Notes: generated from the letters alone by a model not told the origin. A stretch of 64,000 bases of DNA from an uncultured Microbacteriaceae bacterium (GCA_947487835.1 CANKXX010000003.1:540793-604792), one strand, 5' to 3'. Positions 16,710 to 25,543 are shown, numbered from the stretch's first letter. A program made the numbers and translations.

Positions 16710-17588
16710 GTGGGCGCCACCCTGCGTCGGCGCGAGGCCGTCACCGCCTACGCGCTGCTCGCCCCGAGCCTGTTCGGCGTCGTGGCGTTCCTGGTGCTGC
16801 CGATCTTCGTCGTGCTCTGGCTCGCGTTCCAGGACTGGGACCTGCTCGCCCCTCTGCAGTTCGTGGGACTCGACAACTTCTCTTCCGTGCTCACGGACGC
16901 GCAGTTCGGGCGCTCGCTGCTCGTCACCCTGCTGTTCGTGCTGCTCGTCATCCCCGTGCAGACCGGGCTGGGGCTCTTCGCGGCGTCGCTGCTGACCCGG
17001 GGACTTCCGGGGTCGACGATCCTGCGCACGATCTACGTGCTGCCCTGGATCTGCGCGCCCCTCGCGCTGGGCGTCGTGTGGAAGTGGATCTTCGCGCCGA
17101 CCGACGGCGCCCTGAACGCGCTGCTCGGCTTCCGCGTCGAGTGGCTGTCGAACCCGGACCTCGCCCTGCCCGCGGTGGCCGCGGTGACGATCTGGTCGCA
17201 GGTCGGCTACGTGACCCTGTTCTTCATGGCCGGCCTGACGTCGATCCCCGACATGTTCCTCGAGGCGGCGCGCATCGACGGGGCGTCGCCCTGGCAGATC
17301 TTCTGGCGGATCAAGGTGCCGCTGCTGCGCCCGACGACGTTCTTCGTGCTCGTGACCGGCATCATCTCGAGCTTCCAGGTCTTCGACACCGTGTACGCCC
17401 TCACGCCGAACGGCGGTCCGCAGGGCAGCACGGACGTCATCGCCGCACGCATCTACTACGAGGCGTTCGACAGCTTCGACCTCGGTCGCGCCTCGGTGAT
17501 GGCGCTGGTCCTGCTCGTGATCCTCGTGGGGGTCACCCTCCTGCAGCAGCTCTACTTCCGGAAGAGGATCACGTATGAGCAGACGTGA
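16710..17588 (+). CDS. Carbohydrate ABC transporter permease (MalF/UgpA type)
   Basis: A 292-residue inner-membrane permease with six hydrophobic segments, the first at about 13-35. The EAA loop reads EAARIDGASPWQIFWRIKVP, the site that contacts the ATPase. This fits the CUT1 family, which imports oligosaccharides or polyols. It starts with GTG directly after the cca stop (TGAGTG), so it may depend on cca translation. Its end overlaps the second permease by 14 bases. No ATPase gene is present; CUT1 systems in actinobacteria often share one (MsiK-like) encoded elsewhere. The sugar cannot be named. Confidence 0.88.
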   Translation: MGATLRRREAVTAYALLAPSLFGVVAFLVLPIFVVLWLAFQDWDLLAPLQFVGLDNFSSVLTDAQFGRSLLVTLLFVLLVIPVQTGLGLFAASLLTRGLPGSTILRTIYVLPWICAPLALGVVWKWIFAPTDGALNALLGFRVEWLSNPDLALPAVAAVTIWSQVGYVTLFFMAGLTSIPDMFLEAARIDGASPWQIFWRIKVPLLRPTTFFVLVTGIISSFQVFDTVYALTPNGGPQGSTDVIAARIYYEAFDSFDLGRASVMALVLLVILVGVTLLQQLYFRKRITYEQT

Positions 17589-18432
17589 TCGGCCGGGCGG
17601 ACGCGACCGCCCCGGCGTGCTCGCCACCCTCGCCATCTACGCGGTCCTGCTGGCCGGTGCCGTGATCACGCTCGGCCCGTTCGTGCTCAGCGTGCTCACC
17701 TCGTTCAAGTCTCCCGGTCAGTTCGCCCGCGAGCCGGCGCTGACACTGCCCGCGCCGTTCACCCTCGAGAACTACGCCCAGCTGTTCGGTCCGCGCGTGG
17801 ACTTCACCCGGGCGGTGCTCGTCACGTTCCTCGTGGTGCTCGTCGTGACGGCGGGGCAGATCGCCTTCTCCGTTCTTGCCGCATATGCCTTCGCGCGCAT
17901 GCGCTTCCCGGGTCGGGAGGCGCTGTTCTGGGTGTACCTGGCCACGCTCATGGTTCCGGCCATCGTCACGCTCATCCCGCTCTACCTGCTGCTGACGGAG
18001 TCCGGGCTCCGCAACACGTTCTGGGCGCTCGTGCTGCCCGTCGCCTTCGGCTCGCCGTACGCGATCTTCCTGCTGCGCGAGTACTTCCGCGGCATCCCGC
18101 AGGAGCTGATCGACGCGGCGCGGCTCGACGGGGCGGGCACGCTGGTCACCCTTGTCGACGTCGTGGTGCCGCTGTCCCGCCCGATCCTCGCGACGCTCAC
18201 GCTCATCACGGTCGTGACCCACTGGAATAACTTCCTCTGGCCGCTGATTATCACCAGTGGGGAGCAGTGGCGGGTCGTCACGGTCGCCACAGCGAACCTG
18301 CAGAGCCAGTACAACGGGAACTGGACGCTGGTCATGGCGGCCACGACGCTCGCCATCGCGCCGCTGCTGATCCTGTTCATCATCTTCCAGCGGCAGATCG
18401 TCCGGTCCATCTCCATCACGGGCTTCCGCTAG
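17575..18432 (+). CDS. Carbohydrate ABC transporter permease (MalG/UgpE type)
   Basis: A 285-residue permease, partner of the preceding one. It has six hydrophobic segments and an EAA loop DAARLDGAGTLVTLVDVVVP. The N-terminus is basic, then a first segment at about 15-38 is followed by the usual FKSPGQF segment. It overlaps the upstream permease by 14 bases (ATG inside its 3' end) and is followed after 79 bases by the binding protein. It belongs to the CUT1 family by pattern. Confidence 0.88.
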   Translation: MSRRDRPGGRDRPGVLATLAIYAVLLAGAVITLGPFVLSVLTSFKSPGQFAREPALTLPAPFTLENYAQLFGPRVDFTRAVLVTFLVVLVVTAGQIAFSVLAAYAFARMRFPGREALFWVYLATLMVPAIVTLIPLYLLLTESGLRNTFWALVLPVAFGSPYAIFLLREYFRGIPQELIDAARLDGAGTLVTLVDVVVPLSRPILATLTLITVVTHWNNFLWPLIITSGEQWRVVTVATANLQSQYNGNWTLVMAATTLAIAPLLILFIIFQRQIVRSISITGFR

Positions 18433-18511
18433 CCCGCTGCGTCCTCGGTCCCGGTTCGCGGCACCGATCCCCAGAGCACTCGTCCACCACCCGGTCCCCA
18501 GCAGGAGAAGA

Positions 18512-19861
18512 ATGCCCAAGCGTTCCACCACCATCGCCGTCGGCGCCGCCGCGGCCGTCGTCGTCATCGGCGGCGCCGCCACCGCCATCGCCCTGTCCGG
18601 ATCCGGCGGAGCCGGGGACGCCGGTGGGGAGGGGACGACCGTCACCGTGCGGCTCTGGGACGAGCAGGTGGAGGAGGCGTACGAGGAGTCCTTCGACGCA
18701 TTCGAGGACCAGAACCCCGACATCGACGTCGAGATCGAGCACGTCGCGTACGCCGACTACTTCGACAAGCTGCGCACGGACGTCGCCGGCGGCAGCGCGG
18801 ACGACATCTTCTGGGTCAACAACAGCTACTTCGGCGCGTACGCCGACAACGGCAACCTCCTGAACATCGACGAGACGCTCGGCGCCGAGGCGAAGCAGGC
18901 GTGGGAGCCGAAGGTCGTGGAGCAGTTCACCCGCGACGGCGCGCTCTGGGGCGTGCCGCAGCTCACCGACGCGGGCATCGCGCTGTACTACAACAGGGCG
19001 CTGCTGGACGAGGCCGGCATCACCCCCGAGCAGTTGAACGCGCTGGCGTGGAGCCCGGACGCCGCGCAGGACACGTTCCTGCCGGTGCTGCAGAAGCTCA
19101 CGAAGGACGCGGCGGGGAACACCGCCGACGCCCCCGGTTTCGACCCCGATGCCATCGCGCAGTACGGCTTCAACGCCTCCAACGACCTGAACGCGATCTA
19201 CCTGCAGTTCATCGGCTCGAACGGCGGCACCTACCAGGACGGCGACGAGTTCACCTTCGACGACCCGAAGTCGGTCGAGGCGTTCCAGTACGTCGTCGAT
19301 CTCATCAACGAGCACCACGTCGCCCCGTCCGCGGCCGACACCAACGAGGACGGCGACTTCGCGCGCAACCAGTTCCTGCAGGGCAAGATGGCGCTGTTCG
19401 AGTCCGGAACCTACAACCTGAAGAACATCGCCGACAGCGCGGACTTCGACTGGGGGGTCGCGCTGATCCCGTCCGGCCCGGCCGGCCGCGTCAGCGTCAC
19501 CAACGGCATCGTCGCGGCGGGCAACGCCGACACGGAGCACCCGGAGGCGACCGCGAAGGTGCTCGAGTGGCTGGGCTCCGAGGAGGGCAACTCCTTCGTG
19601 GGCGCCAGCGGGTCGGCCATCCCCGGCGTCGTCTCCGCCCAGCAGACCTTCCGCGACTACTACGCAGACCAGGGCGTCGACATCGCGCCGTTCTTCGACG
19701 TGATCGACGGCGCGGAGACCATCCCGGCGCCGCGCGGCGCGAACTACGGCGCCGCGTTCGCGGTGTTCAAGCCGATCCTCGACGAGGTGTTCCTCGGCCG
19801 CACCCCGGTGCAGGAGGGCCTCGAGCAGGCCGTCGACGCGTCCAACGAGGCCATCCAGTAG
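18512..19861 (+). CDS. Extracellular sugar-binding protein of the ABC importer
   Basis: A 449-residue solute-binding protein (family 1, MalE/UgpB-like). It captures the substrate outside the membrane for the two permeases just upstream. The mature part begins VTVRLWDEQVEEAYEESFDAFE, and typical segments such as VPQLTDAGIALYYN and FLQGKMALFESGTYNL follow. It starts at ATG 18512 with AGGAG at about 18501-18505. The N-terminal hydrophobic segment (residues about 8-30) is followed by Gly/Ser-rich sequence without the Cys of a lipobox. It may therefore be tethered by an uncleaved helix or released, rather than lipid-anchored. Confidence 0.88.
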   Translation: MPKRSTTIAVGAAAAVVVIGGAATAIALSGSGGAGDAGGEGTTVTVRLWDEQVEEAYEESFDAFEDQNPDIDVEIEHVAYADYFDKLRTDVAGGSADDIFWVNNSYFGAYADNGNLLNIDETLGAEAKQAWEPKVVEQFTRDGALWGVPQLTDAGIALYYNRALLDEAGITPEQLNALAWSPDAAQDTFLPVLQKLTKDAAGNTADAPGFDPDAIAQYGFNASNDLNAIYLQFIGSNGGTYQDGDEFTFDDPKSVEAFQYVVDLINEHHVAPSAADTNEDGDFARNQFLQGKMALFESGTYNLKNIADSADFDWGVALIPSGPAGRVSVTNGIVAAGNADTEHPEATAKVLEWLGSEEGNSFVGASGSAIPGVVSAQQTFRDYYADQGVDIAPFFDVIDGAETIPAPRGANYGAAFAVFKPILDEVFLGRTPVQEGLEQAVDASNEAIQ

Positions 19862-19903
19862 GTCACCGCTCCGCCGGACCAGGGAGAGGATCGCGGGCTT
19901 TCG

Positions 19904-19933
19904 TTGAGTCCTGCCCTCCCCATCCGGTAGGCT
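19904..19933 (+). promoter_or_regulatory. Promoter of the rpsF-ssb-rpsR-rplI operon
   Basis: TTGAGT (19904-19909) and TAGGCT (19928-19933) are separated by 18 bases, a good SigA-type promoter. Transcription would start near 19940, giving a leader of about 105 bases before rpsF. Confidence 0.65.
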
Positions 19934-19988
19934 TGCACGGTTGTCCGCGCGCCGAACTCTCGGCCTCCGTGGCACAACGATGCGAAAT

Positions 19989-20035
19989 ACCCTCCTGTTG
20001 CAGATCGTCTGCAACCGTTTTGAGTCCAAAGGAGG
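19989..20035 (+). promoter_or_regulatory. Structured leader of rpsF: hairpin and possible anti-Shine-Dalgarno
   Basis: GTTGCAGA and TCTGCAAC (19997-20015) form a perfect 8-base-pair stem with a three-base loop. Directly before it, CCCTCC (about 19990-19995) is complementary to the GGAGG ribosome site at 20031-20035. A longer fold could thus hide the ribosome site. Binding of the S6:S18 complex to its own leader is known in other bacteria; whether this is such a motif is inference. Confidence 0.4.
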
Positions 20036-20045
20036 TGGGTTAGTC

Positions 20046-20444
20046 ATGCATCAGTACGAGTTGATGGTCATCCTCGATCCCGAGATCGACGAGCGCACCG
20101 TAGCTCCGAGCCTCGACAAGTTCCTCAACGTAATCCGCAACGATGGTGGAACCATCGACAACGTGGATGTCTGGGGACGCCGTCGTCTGGCATACGAGAT
20201 CAACAAGAAGGCCGAGGGCATCTACGCCGTCGTCGCCCTCACCGCGAACCCCGACGCCACCGTGGAGCTCGACCGCCAGCTGAAGCTCAGCGAGGCCGTC
20301 ATGCGCACGAAGGTGCTGCGCGCGGAGGAGGCGATCGCTCAGGTCGCGGCCGCCAAGACGCTCGCCGACCAGAAGGCCGCCCGCAAGGCGTCGGCCACGG
20401 GACGGGCCGCTGCGCCCGTCGCGGAGAAGTCGGAAGCCAAGTAG
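20046..20444 (+). CDS. rpsF: 30S ribosomal protein S6
   Basis: A 132-residue S6, which pairs with S18 on the small subunit platform. The start [19 protein letters not shown] and the conserved segment [21 protein letters not shown] are clear. ATG 20046 is preceded by AAAGGAGG; the longer frame from 19941 overlaps the promoter and leader and is rejected. The C-terminal 30 residues are an Ala/Lys-rich tail. It is first in the rpsF-ssb-rpsR-rplI operon. Confidence 0.96.
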   Translation: MHQYELMVILDPEIDERTVAPSLDKFLNVIRNDGGTIDNVDVWGRRRLAYEINKKAEGIYAVVALTANPDATVELDRQLKLSEAVMRTKVLRAEEAIAQVAAAKTLADQKAARKASATGRAAAPVAEKSEAK

Positions 20445-20447
20445 CCC

Positions 20448-20972
20448 ATGGCCGGCGAAACCATCATCACCGTGGTGGGCAACCTCACCAGTGACCCGGA
20501 GCTGCGGTACACGCAGAACGGACTGGCGGTCGCCAACTTCACCATCGCGTCCACTCCGCGTTCGTTCGACCGAGCGAGCAACGACTGGAAGGATGGCGAG
20601 GCGCTGTTCCTCCGCGCGAGCGTGTGGCGCGAGTTCGCCGAGCACGTCGCGAGCTCCCTGAGCAAGGGATCCCGCGTCGTCGCGACCGGTCGGCTCAAGC
20701 AGCGCTCGTACGAGACCCGCGAGGGCGAGAAGCGTACGAGCATCGAGCTCGAGGTCGACGAGATCGGCCCCTCGCTCCGCTACGCGACCGCCCAGGTCAC
20801 CCGCGCAGCCGGTGGCGGCGGCGCTGGTGGTGGCGGCGGCGGTGTCCGCGGCGGCGGCGGTGGCGGCGGCAACCAGGTCGCCGACGAGCCGTGGGGCTCA
20901 CCCGCACCCGCCTCCTCGGCGGGCGACGGCTGGAGCAGCCCCGGCAACTACAACGACGAGACCCCCTTCTAA
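20448..20972 (+). CDS. ssb: Single-stranded DNA-binding protein
   Basis: A 174-residue SSB that coats single-stranded DNA during replication, repair and recombination. The OB fold covers residues about 1-115 (begins [20 protein letters not shown]). A glycine-rich linker (about 122-145) leads to the acidic tip NYNDETPF, which recruits partner proteins. The ATG lies three bases after the rpsF stop. The linker DNA is a run of GGC/GGT codons. Confidence 0.96.
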   Translation: MAGETIITVVGNLTSDPELRYTQNGLAVANFTIASTPRSFDRASNDWKDGEALFLRASVWREFAEHVASSLSKGSRVVATGRLKQRSYETREGEKRTSIELEVDEIGPSLRYATAQVTRAAGGGGAGGGGGGVRGGGGGGGNQVADEPWGSPAPASSAGDGWSSPGNYNDETPF

Positions 20973-21049
20973 CCGGTCCCGTCCCTCTCACCAGACGACA
21001 GAGCCTCGCGACGCCATAGCGCGCACGGGGGTCAGGAAGAAAAAACATC

Positions 21050-21313
21050 ATGGCAGGAAAGAGCAGCGGCGACCGCCGCAAGCCGATCCGCAAGGGCAAG
21101 GACGGGAAGAACGCCGCTCCGGCGAAGTCCGTCCGCGTTGGCGTCATCGACTACAAGGATGTCGCCACCCTTCGCAAGTTCATCTCCGAGCGTGGAAAGA
21201 TCCGCGCCCGCCGCATCACCGGTGTCTCCGTGCAGGAGCAGCGCCTCATCGCCCGCGCCGTCAAGAACGCGCGTGAGATGGCGCTGCTGCCCTACGCGGG
21301 CTCGGGCCGTTAG
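21050..21313 (+). CDS. rpsR: 30S ribosomal protein S18 (cysteine-free form)
   Basis: An 87-residue S18. The core [26 protein letters not shown] is typical. The zinc-binding cysteines found in the C-plus form are absent, so this is the zinc-independent type. The N-terminus is a Lys/Gly-rich extension of about 28 residues. It is in the rpsF operon, 77 bases after ssb and 11 bases before rplI. Confidence 0.95.
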   Translation: MAGKSSGDRRKPIRKGKDGKNAAPAKSVRVGVIDYKDVATLRKFISERGKIRARRITGVSVQEQRLIARAVKNAREMALLPYAGSGR

Positions 21314-21324
21314 GAGCACGCGCA

Positions 21325-21777
21325 ATGTCGAAACTCATTCTCACGCACGAGGTCACCGGCCTCGGCTCCGCCGGTGACGTCATCGAGGTCAAGAACGGGT
21401 ACGCCCGCAACTACCTCATCCCGCAGGGCTTCGCCGTGGCGTGGTCGCGCGGTGGCGAAAAGCAGGTCGAGCAGATCCGTGCCGCTCGCACCGCTCGCGA
21501 GCTCGCGACCATCGAGGAGGCCCAGGACCTCAAGGCCAAGCTCGAGGCTCGCCCCGTGCAGCTGACGGTCAAGGCCGGCCAGGGCGGACGCCTCTTCGGC
21601 TCCGTCAAGACCGCCGACATCGCCGACGCGGTCGCCGCGGCCGGCATCGGGTCGATCGACCGCCGCAAGGTGGAGATCTCCAACCCGATCAAGGGCACCG
21701 GCACGCACGAGGCCACCATCCGTCTTCGTGACGAGCTGGTCGCCACCATCACGCTGCAGGTCGTCGCGGCCAAGTAG
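21325..21777 (+). CDS. rplI: 50S ribosomal protein L9
   Basis: A 150-residue L9, an elongated large-subunit protein. The N-terminal domain reads [20 protein letters not shown] and contains the signature [14 protein letters not shown] long helix and a C-terminal domain follow, as in the family. It is last in the rpsF operon; a strong hairpin follows at 21794-21822. Confidence 0.96.
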   Translation: MSKLILTHEVTGLGSAGDVIEVKNGYARNYLIPQGFAVAWSRGGEKQVEQIRAARTARELATIEEAQDLKAKLEARPVQLTVKAGQGGRLFGSVKTADIADAVAAAGIGSIDRRKVEISNPIKGTGTHEATIRLRDELVATITLQVVAAK

Positions 21778-21793
21778 CACGTTCACTCGTACG

Positions 21794-21822
21794 GATAGCG
21801 GTGGGGAAACCCGCCGCTATTC
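21794..21822 (+). terminator. Terminator of the rpsF operon
   Basis: GATAGCGGTGGG and CCCGCCGCTATT form a 12-base-pair stem around a GAAA tetraloop, 17 bases after the rplI stop, followed by a T-rich stretch. This is a typical intrinsic terminator. Confidence 0.75.
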
Positions 21823-22216
21823 GTCGTTAACGAGGCGCCGACGCCCCCGATTTGTGCACAGGGCAGGCCCCATTTCCACAACCCTCAACACGCTGTTCAG
21901 ACTAGTTTTCCCGCACACCTGTGGGAAACGAAAGTTGCTGGTCAATGGTCCATTCGGCGCCGAAATTCTTTTCTTTCCCACAGGACTGTCCACAGCTTCT
22001 GCACACAAACGGCGGCGTGTCGCGCAAGTTACTCACACCGTTGTCCACAGGCTTATTTGGTAGCTGCGGGAGCCGGTCCCTAGGGTGGGGCAGCGTCCCT
22101 CTCCCGGGATGCCCGCCGCATCTGCCGGACCCCTCCGGTGCATGTCAGAGGTTGCTGTTAGACAGCTACCGCACGGAGTCTCGCGCCCCGCCTACGGAGA
22201 GGACAGGAAGCCCAGA
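21823..22216. other. Non-coding leader region between rplI and dnaB
   Basis: About 390 bases without a gene. It holds the DnaA-box cluster (21852-22049) and a TAGGGT -10 box at 22081-22086, which would start dnaB transcription about 125 bases before its GTG. The open frame from 22085 through the dnaB start is in frame with dnaB but has poor codon bias and starts at the -10 box itself. Confidence 0.6.
21852..22049. promoter_or_regulatory. DnaA-box cluster upstream of dnaB
   Basis: The consensus box TTGTCCACA occurs perfectly at 22041-22049. One-mismatch copies are TTGTGCACA (21852-21860) and CTGTCCACA (21986-21994). Two-mismatch copies are TTTCCCACA (21974-21982) and its complement at 21920-21928; a weaker ATTTCCACA lies at 21872-21880. 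The stretch is AT-richer than the genes around it. DnaA is known to bind such boxes; its effect here is inferred. Confidence 0.6.
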
Positions 22217-23599
22217 GTGTCTATTGCTCACCTCGGTCTCGCCCCTGATCAAGCCAGCAACGATCGTCGCCCGGCGACGACGGAGCGCACGCCGCCCCAC
22301 GATCTCCTGGCCGAGCAGAGCACCATCGGCGGCATGCTGCTGAGCAAGGACGCTGTCGCGGACGCCGTGGAGTCCGTCCGGGCCGTGGACTTCTACATCC
22401 CCAAGCACGAGATCATCTTCGACGCCATCCTGTCGCTCTACTCGCACGGCGAGCCGACGGATGTCATCGCCGTGACCGACGAGCTCACGAAGACCGGTGA
22501 CCTGGCGCGTGCCGGCGGCGCGGACTACCTGCACACCCTCACGGGCGTCGTGCCGACAGCGGCCAACGCCGGATTCTACGCATCGATCGTCGCCGAGAAG
22601 GCCGTGCTCCGCCGCCTCGTGGAGGCGGGCACCCGCATCGTGCAGATGGGCTACGCCAGCGAGGGCGAGGTCGTCGACCTCGTCAACTACGCGCAGGCCG
22701 AGGTCTACGGCGTCACGGGCGGCGTCGAGGCCGAGGACTACGTGCCCCTGACCGACGCGGTCACCGAGGCGATCGACGAGATCGAGGCGGCTGCAGGCAA
22801 GGACGGCCAGATGACCGGCGTGCCCACGGGCTTCGCCGATCTGGACAACCTGACCAACGGATTCCACCCCGGCCAGCTGATCATCGTCGCCGCCCGCCCC
22901 GCGCTCGGTAAGTCGACCCTCGCGCTCGACCTCGCCCGCGCGGCCTCCATCGGCAACAACCTGCCCTCGATCTTCTTCTCGCTCGAGATGGGTCGGAGTG
23001 AGATCGCCATGCGCCTCATGAGCGCCGAGGCATCCATCCCGCTGCAGAACATGCGCAAGGGCACCGTCGACTCCCGGGACTGGACCACGATCGCCCAGAC
23101 CCGCGGCCGCATCAACGACGCGCCCCTCTACATCGACGACAGCCCCAACATGACGCTCGTCGAGATCCGCGCCAAGTGCCGCCGGCTCAAGCAGAAGGTG
23201 GGCCTTCGGCTCGTCGTCATCGACTACCTGCAGCTCATGACGAGCGGCAAGCGGGTCGAGTCCCGCCAGCAGGAGGTCAGCGAGTTCTCCCGTGCCCTGA
23301 AGCTCATGGCGAAGGAGCTGCAGGTGCCCGTCATCGCCCTCTCCCAGCTGAACCGAGGGCCGGAGCAGCGCGCCGACAAGATGCCGGCCATCTCCGACCT
23401 CCGCGAGTCCGGCTCGCTCGAGCAGGACGCCGACATGGTCATCCTTCTGCACCGCGAGAGCGCGTACGAGAAGGAGAACCCCCGCGCGGGCGAGGCCGAC
23501 TTCATCGTGGCCAAGCACCGCAACGGACCGACCGGCACGATCACGGTCGGCTTCCACGGGCACTTCTCGCGCTTCGCCGACATGCCCCCGGGCCACTAG
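22217..23599 (+). CDS. dnaB: Replicative DNA helicase DnaB
   Basis: A 460-residue hexameric 5'-3' helicase of the replication fork. The N-terminal domain (about residues 22-125) begins PPHDLLAEQSTIGGMLLSKDAV. The RecA-like domain has Walker A RPALGKST at about 227-234, LEMGRSEIAMRL, VVIDYLQLM (Walker B) and QLNRGPEQRADKMP. No intein is present, unlike some mycobacterial dnaB. I start at GTG 22217, with GGAG and AGGAAG upstream; frames reaching 22085 extend past the expected family start. The gene sits downstream of the DnaA-box cluster. Confidence 0.95.
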   Translation: MSIAHLGLAPDQASNDRRPATTERTPPHDLLAEQSTIGGMLLSKDAVADAVESVRAVDFYIPKHEIIFDAILSLYSHGEPTDVIAVTDELTKTGDLARAGGADYLHTLTGVVPTAANAGFYASIVAEKAVLRRLVEAGTRIVQMGYASEGEVVDLVNYAQAEVYGVTGGVEAEDYVPLTDAVTEAIDEIEAAAGKDGQMTGVPTGFADLDNLTNGFHPGQLIIVAARPALGKSTLALDLARAASIGNNLPSIFFSLEMGRSEIAMRLMSAEASIPLQNMRKGTVDSRDWTTIAQTRGRINDAPLYIDDSPNMTLVEIRAKCRRLKQKVGLRLVVIDYLQLMTSGKRVESRQQEVSEFSRALKLMAKELQVPVIALSQLNRGPEQRADKMPAISDLRESGSLEQDADMVILLHRESAYEKENPRAGEADFIVAKHRNGPTGTITVGFHGHFSRFADMPPGH

Positions 23600-23658
23600 C
23601 GGTACCACCGTCGACGGGCCCCGCAGTGGCGGTCCGAGGCCGCACTGGAAGGAAGACC

Positions 23659-24306
23659 ATGACCGGCAGCATCCCCGTCCCCGGCATCCCGTTCGCGCTG
23701 ACCCCCTCCCAGGGATCCGCCTGGAGCGCCGACGCCGCGGCCGGCACGCTGCGGGTCACCGCGGATCCGCACAGCGACATCTTCGTCGATCCCGCCGGAG
23801 CGGGAGCGTCCGGGGAGACCGGAGGCCAGGTCAACGCGGAAACACTCCTGAACGCGGTGACCCTGCTCGCCGATGCGCCCGAGGGGGACTTCCAGCTGAG
23901 CGCCCGGGTGCGGGTGAGCTTCCGGTCGACCTTCGACGCGGGCGTCCTCCTGCTCTGGCTGAACCGGGCGTACTGGGCGAAGCTCTGCTTCGAGTTCTCG
24001 CCGGACGGTGAGGCCATGGTCGTGTCCGTCGTCAACCGCGAGGTCGCCGACGACGCGAACGCGTTCGTCGTCGAGGGCGAGGAGGTCTGGCTGCGGTTGT
24101 CGCGCATCGGACGGGTCTTCGCCTTCCACGCGTCGCTCGATGGCACCCGCTGGTCGATGATCCGCGCCTTCGCTCTGGACACGCCGGGGGCCACGGCGCG
24201 CATCGGATTCGAGGCGCAGTCGCCGACGGGCGACGGCTGCGACGTGATCTTCTCGGACGTCGCCTTCACCGCGGGCACCCTCGGGAGCCTGCGCGACGGG
24301 TCCTGA
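23659..24306 (+). CDS. DUF1349 (regucalcin-like beta-sandwich) protein
   Basis: A 215-residue protein matching the DUF1349 pattern: alternating beta-strands with FDAGVLLLWLNRAYWAKLCFE and RLSRIGRVFAFHASLDGTRW, typical of this concanavalin-like fold. Members are small cytoplasmic proteins of unknown activity. There is no signal peptide. ATG 23659 has GGAAGGAAG upstream and lies 59 bases after dnaB. It may be cotranscribed with dnaB or with the dehydrogenase that follows after 75 bases. The function is unknown. Confidence 0.75.
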   Translation: MTGSIPVPGIPFALTPSQGSAWSADAAAGTLRVTADPHSDIFVDPAGAGASGETGGQVNAETLLNAVTLLADAPEGDFQLSARVRVSFRSTFDAGVLLLWLNRAYWAKLCFEFSPDGEAMVVSVVNREVADDANAFVVEGEEVWLRLSRIGRVFAFHASLDGTRWSMIRAFALDTPGATARIGFEAQSPTGDGCDVIFSDVAFTAGTLGSLRDGS

Positions 24307-24381
24307 CCCGGCGCTTCTCGCTCGACGGGTCGGACGCCCCCGCCGCTCCATGGCTTCCCGCCGCGGTGGAAGGATGAACGG

Positions 24382-25419
24382 ATGCGTGCCGTAGTCCTGA
24401 ATGCCGTCCGTGCCGAGCCCGAGGTCCGGGAGGTGGCCGTGCCCACCACGCCGGTGGGCGGGGTCGTGGTGCGGGTGCTGGCCACGGGCATGTGCCGTAG
24501 TGACTGGCATGCCTGGGCCGGCCACGACGACATCGCGTTCCCGCACGTGCCGGGACATGAGCTCGCCGGCGTCGTCAGCGAGGTGGGCGAGGGCGTGGGC
24601 CGCTGGTCCGTCGGGGACCGGGTCACGGTGCCCTTCGTCTGCGGCTGCGGCCGATGCGAGTGGTGCCGGGCCGGGCAGGCTCAGGTGTGCCCGGACCAGC
24701 AGCAGCCGGGCTTCACGCACTGGGGCTCCTTCGCCGAGTACGTCGCCCTGCATGCCGCGGACACCAACCTCGTGCGCATCCCGGACGAGGTCGACTTCGC
24801 GACGGCCGCGAGCCTGGGCTGCCGCTTCGCCACCGCCTACCGCGCCCTCGCCGGGCGGGCGCGCGTCGCGAATGGGGAGTGGGTGACCGTGATCGGGGCC
24901 GGCGGTGTCGGCCTCAGCGCCGTGATGATCGCCCGCGCCCTAGGTGGACGGGTCATCGCCGTCGACCGCAACCGGGAAGCGCTGTCCGTCGCGGCCGGGC
25001 TCGGCGCGGAGCACACGCTCCTCGCCGACGGCGCGGACATCCCCGCCGCCGTCGCGGCCCTGACAACGGGTGGCAGTGCGGTGTCCGTCGATGCCGTCGG
25101 CAGCGAGCAGACCTGCGCCGACGCCATCCTGAGCCTGCGTCGCCGCGGGCGGCACGTGCAGATCGGGCTGCTGCCACCCATCGAGGGACATCCGCGGGTC
25201 CCGATGTCGCGCGTGATCGCCTGGGAGCTCGACCTGCTCGGAAGCCACGGCATGGCCGCCGCGGACTATCCCGGCATGATGTCGCTCATCGAGCGGGGCG
25301 CGCTCCAGCCGCAGCGCCTGATCGAGCGCACGATCGGGCTCGCCGACGCGGCCGCGCTGCTGCCCGGCTTCGACCGGGCGGTCGTCGCGGGCATGACCAT
25401 CATCGACCCGACGCGCTGA
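24382..25419 (+). CDS. Zinc-dependent alcohol dehydrogenase (MDR family)
   Basis: A 345-residue medium-chain dehydrogenase/reductase. The catalytic zinc ligands lie in GMCRSDWHAWAGHDD and VPGHELAG. The structural zinc is held by four cysteines in CGCGRCEWCRAGQAQVC. The Rossmann motif GAGGVGLSAVM is followed by an acidic residue (VIAVDRN), which suggests NAD preference. Substrates of this group are short or branched alcohols and aldehydes; the exact one is unknown. It has its own ATG with GGAAGGA upstream. Confidence 0.88.
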   Translation: MRAVVLNAVRAEPEVREVAVPTTPVGGVVVRVLATGMCRSDWHAWAGHDDIAFPHVPGHELAGVVSEVGEGVGRWSVGDRVTVPFVCGCGRCEWCRAGQAQVCPDQQQPGFTHWGSFAEYVALHAADTNLVRIPDEVDFATAASLGCRFATAYRALAGRARVANGEWVTVIGAGGVGLSAVMIARALGGRVIAVDRNREALSVAAGLGAEHTLLADGADIPAAVAALTTGGSAVSVDAVGSEQTCADAILSLRRRGRHVQIGLLPPIEGHPRVPMSRVIAWELDLLGSHGMAAADYPGMMSLIERGALQPQRLIERTIGLADAAALLPGFDRAVVAGMTIIDPTR

Positions 25420-25543
25420 CGCTGCGGCCTGACGGGCCCCACCCGCTCCGCAGGAGCCCGGGCGAGCTCATCTCCCGCTTTCCGTAGCCCCGCCGAGCTC
25501 CGTCGATGCACCGCATCCGGTGCCGTGCGGGAGAAGAGAGGGG

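Noticed and set aside
21823..22216. Possible second replication origin before dnaB
   Set aside because: DnaA boxes are present, but there is no dnaA/dnaN context and no clear AT-rich unwinding element. Regulation or titration is more likely, and oriC is expected left of the window.
22217..23599. Intein in dnaB
   Set aside because: The helicase motifs are contiguous and the length (460 residues) is normal.
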